Positions 44,978 through 57,258 are shown, counted from the stretch's first letter. The stretch is 64,000 nt of DNA from Rhexocercosporidium sp. MPI-PUGE-AT-0058 (GCA_020746875.1 JAGTJL010000025.1:124001-188000); one strand, 5' to 3'. Notes: generated by a model from the letters alone, not told the origin. Numbers and translations are program-made.

Positions 44978-45730
44978 TCAGCACGTTTCTCGAATTTCTC
45001 TCCGAGGTCGTCTGGTAATCCGAGACCACAAACATGACCAGTCCTGATTCTCTTTCCAAATCTTCAATCCGCCTAGTAAAAAAAACCTCCTCGGAGGAAA
45101 AAGTTAGAAAGAGTGCAAACGAGCGAGGAAAAGAAAGCAACCAACCTCGATCATCACCACTCTTGTGCCCCTCGATATGGAAATACGCCTCGTAGAAACC
45201 ATACCAATCCTGAAGACCGTTCCACTTGGTGAAGACCTGGAAGCCGCGGTGGCCGTCGAGGGCCTGGTAGCGCCACTGAGCGTTTTGGTTGATGCCTGGG
45301 AACGTGGCGTAGCGCTCGTTGCTGTTGTTGTCTGCGACGACGACTTCTTCGACGTTGAAGTAGTCGTAGTGGCATTCTGTGGGTTGGAAGTTAATATTTG
45401 GAAGGACAACGGGTGCGGGTGATAGGAGGGCAGGATTCGGGGAGGAAGGGTGGGTAGAGAGAAATTGCAGTAGGGGAAAGAGGAAAGAGAGGACGTACCA
45501 GTGTCACAGTGATATTGATTATACAAATCCCGATAGATGGAGATGCGACACGCGTTTGTCTTTGGGTTGAAAGATTCTCTGCGTTGGACTTTGCCGGTCT
45601 TGTCGTAGCGTGGGAGGGGGTAAATAGCTCTGGTTGAGTTGTAGCGCCCGTCTATCTCGCCAGTGGGTGCTGGGAGGGCGAGGGCGAAGGAGGAGAGGAG
45701 GGAGAGGAGCAGGATGAGTGGGAGGTGCAT
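44978..45730 (-). CDS. Secreted protein of unknown family
   Basis: Three exons, 45730-45499, 45376-45146 and 45072-44978, give 185 residues. Residues 1-19 form a Leu-rich signal peptide ending A-L-A. A stretch with R-Y-N-S-T and K-V-Q-R-R, a possible Kex2-type site, follows. Then comes a domain with paired cysteines (N-A-C-R, Y-H-C-D-T-E-C-H-Y-D-Y) and aromatic blocks (F-P-G-I-N-Q-N-A-Q-W-R-Y, W-N-G-L-Q-D-W-Y-G-F-Y-E-A). The first splice (GTACGT donor) joins the two halves of the cysteine cluster. The last splice uses a weaker GTTGGT donor, so the C-terminal 32 residues are less certain. No family is recognised; a secreted, host- or wall-facing role is inferred from the signal peptide. Confidence 0.68.
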
Positions 45731-46525
45731 TGTGTAAATAAGGTTCGGTGTAAGATGTGAAGAGAGTGGTATTGGAGTAATTTCTGAAGGAAATCCCAGG
45801 GCGAGCTGGATAAGTTTCTTGATGTGTCATTCTTGAAGGGATAGTAGCTAGTATATATACCAGTTCTCACCAGCGAACGCATCTGTTTATCATTAGGAGC
45901 GGCCGACAACAGTTTAAATGATCCGCATTCCACGCTAGAAAGCAGAGGCTTCTTCAATTAAGCTGCAAGGTCGAGGATCCACTGCATTCCGTTGCCATTA
46001 CAGAACCGCCTTCCAATCTCAACCTCTCAACTCCGCAGCCACAATCCCAAAACCACCGAAGACAAAAGGCCCCTCGTCAAATCAAAAAGAAGTCCTCCCA
46101 AAGACCAAGTCTCGACGTTCCCGCCAAGAGCTCAAGATCTCACTTTGGATGCTCTACCTGAAGGATCTGTGTAACCAAACATTTACAAATAAATGAGTTG
46201 CGTTTACCTACGAATCAGAAGTCAAGCTATACTGGCCCCTGCACAAAACCAAGAGAGATGAGAGCTGCGATGATAGAGTACATCTTACATGCCTTTCAGC
46301 CGCAGGGAGGTCGCGAACAGGAACGGCTTGGTAACCGGATGGGCGAGGTTTCCTCAGCTTTTTGTTGATTTTAGCCGAGGCGCCCCTTTTTGTCTTTGGT
46401 GGGGGCGGATTTGGAATATTTGAAAGGCAAACGTTAAGCATTAGAGAGGAGAGAAAGAGTGGCAATCGCTTTTGATCTATTCTGTTCCAATATTGTACAA
46501 GTCTGGGTATATACATTGCCCTGTC
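45731..46525. other. Intergenic region, 0.8 kb
   Basis: Promoter of the minus-strand secreted protein and 3' flank of LeuRS. Two Lys/Pro-rich ORFs (45992-46174 on +, 46208-46516 on -) could be fragments of a small gene, but no start, splice or domain supports either. Confidence 0.35.
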
Positions 46526-49500
46526 TCACATGATAAAATTCACCGCCTTCCCATCTCTAATAACAAGCATCCTTTTCGCCTTCCTGATATCAACACCTTT
46601 ACCACCCTTACCCATCAATTTCTCCCTACCCTCATTGGTATCCAAAATCTCCTTCTTCAGCCAAGCTTCGAGTTTGGGTCCAGCAAGTCCTGATTCTGGC
46701 GTTGAGATCTCGACGGCGCATCGCATCTTGCCGTTGATCTGTACCACACAAGTCTGTGTCGTGGGTGCCAGCATGGAGAAAGTTCCATCGACAGTTGGGA
46801 ATGGTGCATCAAATACAGAGCTGACAGGAGGTCTCTCAGGACGCACAGTCATGACGGGTATGTTCATTTTCACTGGCCCACCTGCGAGTCTTGAACGGAT
46901 ATTTCCATAGAAGTAGAAGGCTTGTTGTAGGAGCATAGATGATCTTCTCACCAGCTTCATCAACAACCACTTGCCAAAGGTGTCATCCTCGGGGTGAAGA
47001 AGCCTCCAGCACTCTTCTGAAAATGCGGGAGTTATAGGAGCCATCATCTGAATGAGAGCTTTCGTTGCGTGCAAAGAAAGCCGGTAATCAGGCTTGTAAA
47101 CAGCCACGCTTCCCGAGCCCAGGTTGACTTCATTATACTCCGAGATGGTGTTCGTAAGAGTCATCAAATCTGACACGACGGTGTTCAGTGAGTGGGTCTG
47201 ACCATACGAGTGTGTGACACTTGATAAGGTTGCCTGCACCGATCGCCATAGCTTCTGATCCTTTGAAAATGCTTCAGTCCAATGTTTTAACGTGGCCGAG
47301 ACCATGTCTTCGGCCGATTTTGGGCGAGTTCCAACCATACTCATTTGGCTGAAGGCATATATCCTGTCCTGGGAGAGGTAATGCCAGGCATCTATAGCCT
47401 CCTCCATGTCTTCCCTTGTTTGGGCCACCTGTTGACGTGGCGCGCACTTCAAAAAGTAGAGCTTTGGGTTGAAATTTTCCTTGATATTAGCAACAAACCA
47501 AGTGTGTTGGCTTTGGAGAATCATCTCGTGAAGTCTCCGAAGCCACCTGGTAACCCCGGCAATTTTCTCCTCGTCCCATTCGAGAACCTCGCTGACTGGC
47601 GCTTGGAATAGGATGTGGGCTCTGGTGGCATCTGCTCCATATTTGGTCATACACGTCCCAGGATCCACACCATTGTATTTTGATTTGGACATCTTCTCGA
47701 AGCTGATATTGGCAACCTCATTGGTAGCAGTGATGATGGGCTTTGCTGGGTTTGAAAGATCCACTTCTTCGGGTTTAAGGAATCGTCCAGTGGATGGATC
47801 GGAGTATGTCTTCCCATGCACCATGCCCTGAGCTAGGACCTTCTTGAAAGGCTCCCCGAAAACCTTTGCTCCATTCGGCCAAAGTGTTGTTGTGGCAAGG
47901 AACTTGGAAATGAATCTCGAGTACAGCAGATGTAGAATTGCATGCTCAACTCCGCCGATATACAGATCGACTGGCAGATTTGCATTTGCAGCCTCTGCAG
48001 AAAAAGGCGAATCGGGATTCTTCGGGTCTGGGAATCTCATGAAATACCAGCTGGAGTCGACGAAAGTATCCATGGTGTCTGTATCCCTCTTGGCAGCCCC
48101 CCCACACTTGGGACAAGAGGTATTTACCCAGTCGTGGGCATGCTCGAGAGGGTTCCCCGTCTTGCCCTTAGCCCAATGACTATCCACAGGCGGAAGTTCC
48201 ACTGGCAGCTGATCATCTGGCACAGGAACGGCGCCGCAACTGCCGCAATGAATGATTGGGATGGGTGTTCCCCAGTATCTTTGACGACTGACTAGCCAAT
48301 CTCGAAGACGCCAAGTTTCCGCTTCCGATCCCAACCCCTTGGACTTCAAAAGAGTGACAATTTTCTTTGTAGCCTCTGAAGTAGTCAGACCAGCATATGG
48401 GCCACTATGTTTGGTGAGATGACCATGGTGGATGAAGGGACCCGTCTTGAGAACACTTGTTGCCTCGTCAGGTGACTGAGAAATCACTAGTCGAACTGGG
48501 TCGTCGTAGCGATTGTGCTTCCAGAAAGAATGGTCTCGAGTATCATGACCTGGGACACCCATGACAGCTCCATCACCGTAGTCCCCAAGAACATAAGGTG
48601 CGACATAAATTGGAAGGGAGGCTTTTGTTGCATCTGGAGTTGACTCCTCGTAGGCGAGAGGGTTCAAAGCCCGAACATGCGGGAGAAGATATCCAACCTT
48701 GGAGTCTTGTGGGAGGGCCGGAATGGTATCGAGGAAAGCCTGAAGCTCTAGATCTGTCTTGGCAAGAGCCTGAACGATGGGATGGGTTGAAGCCAAAGCG
48801 ATGTATTGCACACCAAAGAGAGTGTCTGGTCTGGTTGTGAATACCTCGATGTCGGCATGTGTTTGCTGATCATAGGCTACAATCGGGAATTTGATTCGAG
48901 CTCCGGTAGATTTTCCGAGCCAGTTCTTCTGCATTGACAATACTCGTTCTGGCCATGCGCCGTCCTTTTCCAGCTGCTTTATGCCGTCCAGCAATTCTTG
49001 TCTGTATTCCGATATCTTGAAGAACCACTGTTTCAACATCTTCTTCTCGACCTTGGCGCCAGATCTCCACGAACACCCATTGGAATCCACTTGCTCGTTC
49101 GCCAGAACCGTCTTGTCCACAGGGTCGTAGTTTACCAATGATTCTGCTTGGTATGCGAGACCAGCTTGGTGGAGTAGGAGGAAGAGCTGTTGAGTATGTT
49201 TGTAGAAAGTGGGATCGCATGTTGCGAATTCCTAGAACATCAATTAGCAATGGATTTCTCTTGGGAAATGAAGCTTGCATACCCTATCCCAATCCCATTC
49301 TCCGTTCATGGCTTGCAATTGTGACTTCATCTTCTGGATATTCTGCTTCGTCCATGTTGCTGGCTCGATGCCCCTCTCGATTGCTGCGTTCTCTGCTGGC
49401 AGACCAAATGCATCCCATCCAATTGGATGCATTACTTCCGAGCCTTGCATGCGATGGAATCTCGCCAGAACATCTGAAATGGTGTAGACGCGCAGATGAC

Positions 49501-49813
49501 CCAGATGTAGATTTCCAGAGGGGTAGGGGAACATGGGGAGTACGTATTTCCTGCTCTTGCTATCCTTGCCCTGCTCCCGAACAGGATTCTTCTTTTCCTT
49601 TATGGCTCGTTCTTTCTCCCATTCTGCACGCCATTTCCTGTCCAGGGCGGGAAGGTTGAGAGGCTCGAAGGAGGATACTCTGATTCCTCGAGTGAGGCAT
49701 GGGCCGAATCTACCTCTACATATTCTGCGGCACGCAGGACGCAGCCCCCGTTGTCCGTGTTTGACGATTGCCGTAAACATCTTGCCTGGGGGGCATTGTG
49801 CGTGTGCAAGCAC
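46526..49813 (-). CDS. leu-5: Mitochondrial leucyl-tRNA synthetase
   Basis: Exons 49813-49283 and 49231-46526 join in phase 0 across a 51-bp intron to 1,078 residues. The class I signatures are complete: the HIGH-type motif [11 protein letters not shown] and the KMSKS loop in [11 protein letters not shown]. An editing domain lies between them (T-T-R-P-D-T-L-F-G and a later H-D-T-R-D). Zinc-like knuckles C-G-S-C and C-P-K-C-G-G occur as in bacterial-type LeuRS, which marks it as the organellar enzyme (Neurospora leu-5, yeast NAM2). The basic start, with M at residue 1 or 12 (49780) and many Arg, looks like a mitochondrial targeting peptide. The enzyme charges mitochondrial tRNA-Leu; some homologues also aid intron splicing. 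Confidence 0.95.
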
Positions 49814-50311
49814 CTATGAGGACAGCTTCATCGCATAGAGGGAGGTAGTTGGGAATAGCTTCATCTTACGATTGTGAAGGTTGACTGACGAGGCTGGCTC
49901 GAATATAAGTAAAGTGGCCCGTGCCCTGCCGGGGAGACAAGCTCCGCCAAGACACGATCAAGCCCCCCAGCCCGAGCCAGCAAATGAAATGTCAAGTACG
50001 GAGTAGGACAAAGCCTCACTCACTCATGGAACCGAAACCTCAACTCCTGTCTGCAAGCATCAACCATCTTCACGCTCCAACACTCACTGGCACATCTCCA
50101 CGTCGCTTCTTTTCTCTAATTCCTTACTGTTAAAGTAAATATATCGGCACTCGCAGAAAAAACCCTCTATTGCTGCTCTTCCAGCCTCACTCACGACTTC
50201 ACGACGACATGATCCAGAAAATACAGTAATACCACCCTCAACCGCATTCGACAGCATCCACATCCACCTCCCACAGAAGGGCAGGAGATGAGGATATAAA
50301 GCAGAAATACT
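49814..50311. promoter_or_regulatory. Divergent promoter between LeuRS and amino-acid permease
   Basis: About 500 bp. Contains TGGGAATAGCTTCA at 49850-49863, some 37 bp upstream of the LeuRS start. The permease side is C/A-rich just before its ATG, as in many fungal leaders. Confidence 0.5.
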
Positions 50312-52188
50312 ATGTCACGACCCTATTCCAACCCCCAACCCAATGCGCGCGATTCTCTGGAGTTGGCCAGTCTGGCCTCGAGTTCCCCTGGTCCACGAAC
50401 GTCCTCTTCATCCTCTCGATCCGGAATCTCCTCCTCTAGAAAGCTGTCTTTAGAGGCAGACGATCCGCTCGATGCACGGAATCCAGCTGCAAATACTAGG
50501 GGCAATCGATCATACTCCAACTCCTCCGTCTTCGACTTCACATCCAATCTCTATCCTCTCTCTTCCACGTCCGGGAACGGATATGCGCCAATTGGTGCCC
50601 CTATATCCTCTTCGAATGGACAGACAGCATTAGGAGGTGGATCTCTGGAGAAGCACAAGACTCTGACATACCTTAACGGCCTGTCATTGATAGTGGGATT
50701 GATCATTGGGTCTGGGATCTTCTCATCCCCTAGCCAGGTCAACGCAAACGCCGGATCACCAGGAGCGTCGCTAATTGTCTGGACAATTGCCGGAATCCTG
50801 GCTTGGACCGGGGCATCGAGTTATGCGGAACTGGGAGGAGCTATACCGTTGAATGGAGGGGCGCAGGTCTACCTTTCGAAGATATATGGGGAATTGTCGG
50901 GGTTCCTGTTTACTTGGTCTGCGGTAATGGTATTGAAGCCTGGATCGAGCGCCATCATATCCATAATTATGGGGGAATATCTTGTTCGAGCAGCCATTGG
51001 AGCAGAGGCAGAGAATGTTAGTTCTTGGATCAACAAAAGCGTGGCGTTGGTTGGATTGTTCGCCGTCACATTGCTGAATTGCATATCGACGAAGCTTGGG
51101 ACGAAGATGGGAGACATGTTTATGTTCTTCAAGTTCATTGCATTGCTGGGTGTTACAGTAATTGGCATAGTGGTTGCGCTTACAGGATTCTCCTCGTCTG
51201 GAAATGCGAATCAGGATTGGAAAGACAAGGGGTGGTTTGATGGGACAAGTACGAGTGCGAGTTCATGGGCTGTTGCTCTCTATGCTGGACTCTGGGCTTT
51301 TGACGGATGGGATAATGTGAGTACAGGTCTGTGAGGAGAGGGCCGCCGCTAATTTCGAAGACCAATTATGTTGTAGGAGAATTTCGAAATCCAACCAGAG
51401 ATCTCCCCCGTGTTATCCATACCGCAATGCCTCTGGTCATCCTCTCCTACCTGTTGGCTAACATCGCATATTTCTTCGTCCTTCCGCTTAACACTATCAA
51501 CCACTCGAACACCGTCGCGGTAATGTTTGGTAGTAAAGTATTTGGACCGATTGGATCTCTCATCCTGGCATTGATCGTTTCGGCATCATGCTTCGGAGCT
51601 CTCAACGCCACAACCTTCACATCTGGTCGATTGGTATACGTGGCAGGGAAGGAAGGTCTATTGCCTGCAATGTTTGGGAAGATCGGAGTAGGGAACAGCG
51701 CAGAACCTAATATCAATACTCTACGAACCCGGAACTGGGCATCGAAAACTCTGGCTCGCATGTTCGGAGACGAAGAAACGGGACTCTTCTTCACGCCTGT
51801 CAACGCGATGATCCTCAACGCCGCACTGACAGCGGGGTATATCCTAGTCGGCGAGTTCGGAACTCTCGTCACATTCTATGGCGTCGCGGGGTATACTTTC
51901 TACTTCTTCACGGTGCTTGGACTCATTATCCTCCGAGTCCGCGAGCCGAACTTGGAGAGACCGTACAGGACGTGGATCACAACGCCGATCATATTCTGCT
52001 GCGTGAGTCTGTTCTTGTTGAGTCGAGCTGTATTTGCAGAGCCGTTGCAGACCTTGATAGTGATTACCTTTATCGGTGCTGGTATCCCCATCTATTACTG
52101 GAGGATACGAGGACGGGATCAGGGTTCCAAGAGGGAGAGGGGAGAGGAGACGGTTGGATGGAAGTTTTGGAGGAGGTGGATGAGGTAG
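50312..52188 (+). CDS. LAT/MUP-type amino-acid permease
   Basis: Exons 50312-51316 and 51361-52188 (44-bp intron) give 610 residues. A Ser-rich cytosolic N-terminus of about 115 residues leads into L-N-G-L-S-L-I-V-G-L-I-I-G-S-G-I-F, the G-S-G-I-F substrate motif of APC transporters. About 12 membrane helices follow. E-L-G-G-A-I-P and the helix-6 stretch A-L-Y-A-G-L-W-A-F-D-G-W-D-N are typical of L-type transporters and fungal methionine permeases (MUP1/MUP3). The intron falls directly after D-G-W-D-N. The likely role is plasma-membrane uptake of methionine or other neutral amino acids; the exact substrate is unknown. The end is Arg/Trp-rich and cytosolic. Confidence 0.88.
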
Positions 52189-52560
52189 TGGGGAGAGATG
52201 ATTAGAATAACACGAATCATTGCATTTCTTCTCGAGGAAACTCCGCGCAAAAGGCATTCCTTTGAAGTACTTCCAACGGGTAGTGAGTGAGAGGATCGCC
52301 AAGTGGTATTTTAAAGATACTGCGTGGGACGAGGTTCAGTCTCTCTTGTTGATTTTGTTTGGAGGAAGCTCATGTGAGTTCGCATATGCCCTTGTGGCCG
52401 TTGGTTTTAAGTGAGTACATTGAAGTTATGACCTTGGGTGTGGATCTGCCAAGTGGCATCTGAACTTGTCTACCTACCTGGTATGTCTCCCACCATTCAC
52501 AGCCCAAACAACCTTCCTGCCTATTAAAATGTAGAAAAAGTGTCAAAAAAGGAAGGGAAT
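52189..52560. other. Intergenic stretch
   Basis: 3' flank of the permease gene; an ORF at 52220-52414 (+) has no recognisable content. The T-rich complement at 52530-52550 may act as terminator for the minus-strand tRNA-like gene. Confidence 0.4.
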
Positions 52561-52653
52561 GATCACTACGAGGGTCGAACTCGCGACCTTGGCGTTTCCA
52601 TACATTGTGTATGAATATTAGCACCACGCTCTAACCAACTGAGCTAACTGCAA
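52561..52653 (-). tRNA. tRNA-Ile(AAT)-like gene with intron, acceptor stem mispaired
   Basis: Read on the minus strand it has a D-arm GCTC/GAGC with AGTTGGTTA and anticodon loop CTAATA with anticodon AAT. A 19-nt insert after position 37 (about 52615-52597) can form a CATAC/GTATG hairpin. A-box and B-box-like GGTTCGA-type sequence (GAGTTCGACCC) follows, then a T-rich tract downstream (reverse of 52540-52550). The 3' acceptor half is AGTGATC, but the 5' half (TTGCAGT) pairs at only three of seven positions. The body is better preserved than the copy at 44 kb. It may be a tRNA pseudogene; if functional, its 5' end needs mapping. Confidence 0.55.
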
Positions 52654-53289
52654 CATCTGTTAGTCCGACCTTCAACGGAGGAAAGTAACGTGAGAAGTAC
52701 TTACGCGATCTGTTTAGGTGTCATGATGTGCGGATATTGCTTATTTGGTTTTATGAAGGGGGTAGTGATCTTTTACTTGGAGGGAGAAGTGGGAGGGGAT
52801 GGGTTAGAGTGTGTGTGCCGAGAAGGGGGCGGGAAGCGAAAGGGTGAGTAAAAGAATCCACTCTCCTGCGTTGGGATGTCCACTTACTGCATCAAGGCTT
52901 CGTTGGACTCGAATGCTAAGAGTCACTTACTCAAAAAAAGAGAAGGACTTGAGGCGTGCGGGCCAAGTTCCAAGCTGGTGTTGCTCGCTTGGAGTTGGCA
53001 GCTGTTACTTCACATCAAATACAAACACAGTCAAGACATCTCACACACCAAGAGCATACATAACATAGACCAATCAAACAAGCACACAAGCACGCTAGCA
53101 AAAAGAATGTAATTGGTCGACTATCAGCAGCTCTACCCAAAAATGCAAACCCTCTTCCTCCACTCCCTCCAAAAAGGTAGACAGGAGGTCGAACGATCTG
53201 GAAAACACGGTATAGTGCATCAGTCAACACAAAAGCGCAAAACAAGACGAAGCCGCCCAAAAAGCCATTCAGCGATCCATTCTGAAAAC
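52654..53289. other. Intergenic region
   Basis: No gene supported; short ORFs on both strands overlap. It forms the 3' flank of the tryptophan-rich repeat protein gene. Confidence 0.4.
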
Positions 53290-56200
53290 CTAGCAGCTCG
53301 CACAAGTGCCGCACTTGATTGCCGCCAAGACGTTCTGCACGCAGTGCTCTGAGATGCCGGGGGGGAGCATGATGAAGGAGGGCGGGACGCCAACTTGTGG
53401 AGGTGGAGAGATAGGGGGATCAACCGCGATGGGTGGTATGCCGCCGGTCGTGCCGGTGGGTGGTTCGATCAGGTATGCGGAGTCGTGGGCGTCGTTGTTG
53501 CAGGGTGTTTGAACGTCGTAGTCGCCGTGCTCGAAGAGTTGGCAGGATTTCAGGGGGTAATTGCTATTGTATCCTTGGCGGGCTGTGTACAACACACTGT
53601 GATTGTCAGGGTGGTCCGGGTCAAGCGTGGAGGGAGGGGTGGACTTACGACTTGCAGTTTGCAGTCCCGGCACAGATGTGGATGCAGTGTTGGAGGGAGG
53701 GAATATCTGGGATGACAGCTATCTCTTTCTTCCCGCCATCGACGTGGCGGCAGCAGAGGATGTAGAAGTCTTTCCCTCCGCCAGCAGAGTAGCGGCGATC
53801 TTGGGCTGTGAGTTGGTCAGTATACGTGCCCTCAAGGGCAAATACAAGGAGACTCACAGTTTGGACAGGTAGCCTCAGGGACAGTTGGGGCATCTAGAAG
53901 CTCGATACGGCTACGTGGTGGGCACTTGTACGTTCCTTGGGAACCTGAGTCCATTGGTTTGCCTGTCTTGTCGAAGAAACCTCCAAAGAGTCCCTTGACG
54001 ACATCCTCTTCTGATCCAGTAGTTGGAATTGATCCTTCGCCACCTGTCTGGGGATTGAAAGGTGTCTCTCCAGTCGTACCCGGCTGTTGTACGGGAAAGC
54101 CTCCACTGCTGTGTGATCCTGAGGTAGAACCACCACCCTCGATTGGTTTTACATCGACTGGCTTTCCAGCGTGATCGAAATAGCCACCAAACGGACCTTG
54201 TACCACACCGGCGTCTCCTGAACCCGGGATAGAGCTTGTGCCACCAGTCTGGGGGATTTCGTGGCTTGGAAGCTGTCCTGTTGTACCTGGTTGTTGGACT
54301 GGAAACCCCCCGCTGCTGTGTGATCCGGTGGTTGAGCCGCCTCCTTCAATTGGCTTGTCGATTGGCTTCCCAGTATGATCAAAGCTGCCTCCAAAAGGCC
54401 CTTGGATGGGTACTTGGCCCTGATCCCCTGGCCTTGTACCTGGCTGGTCACCTGTCAATGGATGTACTGGAACTCCCCCGGTACTTTGTTGGTCTGTGAT
54501 TGTTGAGCCTCCTGTGCTATCGACTGGCTTACCGGTGTGATCGAAACTGCCGCCAAATGGACCTTTGATAGGGACCTGGCCCTGGTCACCAGTATGCGGT
54601 TGAGTTTCAGATCCGCCCTGGGGAATGTCGCCGCCATGAATGGGAACATTTCCAGAACCCTGACTGCCCGGGCGCGTCGATGGCACATCGCCTCCAGAGC
54701 CCGGCTTGCCGGTGAGATCAAAACTGCCCCCGAACGGACCTTTGATAGGACCTTGATCACCTGTCTGAGGCTGGGATCCACCCTGTAGAATATCACCACC
54801 GTAGGTCGGGACATTTCCGGAGTCATGGCTTCCAGGGTGCGCCGATGGCACGTCTCCTCCCGATATTGGCTTACCAGTGTGATCGAAGCCTTGTTCGAAT
54901 GGGCCCTTGATGTCTCCAGAGCCACCTGTGTCAGGCTTCAGATGATCGAAACCCCCTGTGGAAGGCTGCTGTGGGTTGACCAGGACGCCGCCTTGAGATG
55001 ACTGATCTGGGAAACCTTCTTGTTGGCCTGGCTGAACGTGAGGGAATCCTCCCTGTTGGCCTGGTTGGGTCTGAGGGGATACTCCTTGCTGTTCGGGTTG
55101 AATTGGGAGACCGCCAAAGCTATGGTCAGGCTGTGTGGGAATATTCCCACTTCCAGAACTCGGCTTTGTGTCGAAAGAGCCCCCAATACCTGAGCCTTGT
55201 TGTCCTGTTATTCCCGAGCCAGGAGTTACAACACCTCCTTGGAATCCCGAAGGAACTTCTTGGGGTGCGCCTGGGGACCAAGTCCAGTAGTAACCTTGTC
55301 CGGAACCGCTTGAAATCCAAGTCCATGAGCCAGAAGGCGTTATTCCAGCAATCTTAGGTGGCTCTGTTCTAGACTCGGAGAAAATCCATCCCGACGAACC
55401 GGGCTTTGGAGCAGGGAGCTGCTGAATTGCTGGGTTAGAAGGGGTGAACGACCAGTAATAGCCTTCTCCACTTGGTGCCGATACCCATTTCCACGTCCCT
55501 GCGGTACCTGAGATTCCAGAGGGTAGGGAGGGTGGAGTGGTCTTGGAGGGGGAGAATATCCACTCAGTTGATCCCGAGCTAGGCTGTGGTAGTTGCTGCT
55601 GGGGAGATGGAGGTGAGGAAATGAATGACCAGTAATATCCCTTGCCATCTGGGCTGCTCACCCACTTCCAGGATCCAGTTCCAGATACGCCAGCTAGTAA
55701 TGTGGGAGGGACGATCGAAGAAGTCGAAAATATCCATCCAGTCCCACCCGTCGGCGGCTCAGGTAATTTATCCGCGGGTTCTCGTGTTTTGGAAGATGAG
55801 ATGTAGGACCAATAGTAACCCTTTCCATCTGGACTGCTCACCCATTTCCAGGATCCAGGTCCAGACACTCCAGCAGGAAGTGGAGGTGGTGTAGTCGAGG
55901 ATGTAGAGAAAATCCATCCCGATCCTCCTGTCGGTGTCTCAGGCAACTTCCGTTGTCCCCCGGAAGAAATGAAAGACCAATAATAGCCTTTTCCGTCTGG
56001 ACTACTGACCCACTTCCATGTGCCGGCGCCAGAAACTCCAGCCGGCAATGGAGGTGCTGTTGTTGATGATGTGGAGAAGATCCATTCGGTGCCTAGTTTC
56101 TCGTCAGCTACAATACGCAGTGTTGTGTCTGGGAATTTGAACTTGCCTGGCGCGGGTGGAAGATTTTGCTTTGGCCCAGCGATGAAGCTCCAGTAGTATC

Positions 56201-57258
56201 CTCCTCGCTGCTCACAGATTAGTCACCGCCAGGATGTAGGATAACGGTTGGTTGAGGCAGTTATATTAAGTAAATGCTTCCACCGTTCAAGGAGAAAGTG
56301 CTATAAGCGGCTAGGAAAACTTACAGACGGGGCGGATATCCATTTCCATGTCCCTTGACCCGACCCAGCGGGCAAAGGAGGTGCGACTGTGCTGGACTGA
56401 GAGAATTGCCAAGCTGTACCGGGTGGAGGAGGGAGATCTTGCTTTGCACCTGGGATGAAGCTCCAGTAGTAGCCACCCTATCAATGAACGCCAAATAAGC
56501 CGGTTGCTTTAGTGGCTGTGAACATGAATACAATCGTGTCTTCGGTTCCGAGCAGCGTTGCAATTGAGTTTCAAATGCTCATTGAAAAGAAAAGGATTAG
56601 GACGGATGAGAAAACAAACTCACAGATGGACCAGAAACCCAAGTCCAGCTTCCAACGGACTGTCCGGCAGGCAACGGAGGCGGTGTTGCGCTAGATTGAG
56701 AGAATTGCCAGGGTGTGCCAGGTGCTGCACCAAGTCCTTGAGCTGCAGAAGAAGGAGAAGACGAGGATGAAGACGAGTAGCTCCAATAGAAACCGCTCTA
56801 GGCCAGCTTTAAGTCAGCACATAGTGATTCAGAGAAGCTGTAAGTTCGAGAGAAGTCTGTTGACTTACAGAAGATGGGGAAGGGATCCAGGTCCATTTTC
56901 CTTGAGACGATGCACCAGGTGGTAGAGGCGGAGCGACGGTACTCGATTGGGAGAATTGCCAAGCAGATCCTGGGGCAGCTGGAAGTTGTTGATCTGCTGT
57001 CCACTTCCATTGCTCGCTCCATTGCCCAGACTCGCTCTGCAAGTGGTCAGTCAGCTGGTCTCAGAACTGAGCACCAGATTCTGTGCTCACCCATTGTTGA
57101 CTCGAGGAACCCCATGGCTGACGCTTTACCTCCCAATCTTTCTTCGACGAATCACCCCAAGGCTGGCGCTTAATCTCCCAGCCATTGCCGCCTTGCGCAT
57201 AAGACACAAATACTCCAATGCCCAAGCTGGCAAGGACGCCAAGCCGGGCTTGTTTCAT
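53290..57258 (-). CDS. Secreted tryptophan-rich repeat protein with PAN-like C-terminus
   Basis: Eight exons (57258-57091, 57036-56869, 56797-56624, 56477-56325, 56207-56147, 56092-53858, 53805-53649, 53596-53290) give 1,140 residues. A signal peptide (1-21) is followed by eight modules of the form W-x-F-S-x-S-x-x-P-P-L-P-A-G, then G-x-W-x-W-x-S-x-P and G-Y-Y-W-S-F. Next is a Gly/Pro/Gln-rich part with six copies of G-P-F-G-G-x-F-D-H-T-G-K-P. Last is a Cys-rich domain (I-L-C-C-R, L-Q-H-C-I-H-I-C, N-C-K-S-V-L-Y, K-S-C-Q-L-F) resembling a PAN/Apple fold, ending C-G-T-C-A-S-C. Early introns cut the modules at the same place and phase. The intron at 56146-56093 is GC-AG. It probably acts as a cell-wall or adhesive surface protein; that role is inferred. 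Confidence 0.8.

Noticed and set aside
45992..46516. Two Lys/Pro-rich ORFs as a small gene
   Set aside because: Opposite strands, no shared domain, no splice or start support.
47345..49130. Plus-strand ORFs within LeuRS
   Set aside because: Antisense to a strongly conserved enzyme with HIGH and KMSKS motifs.
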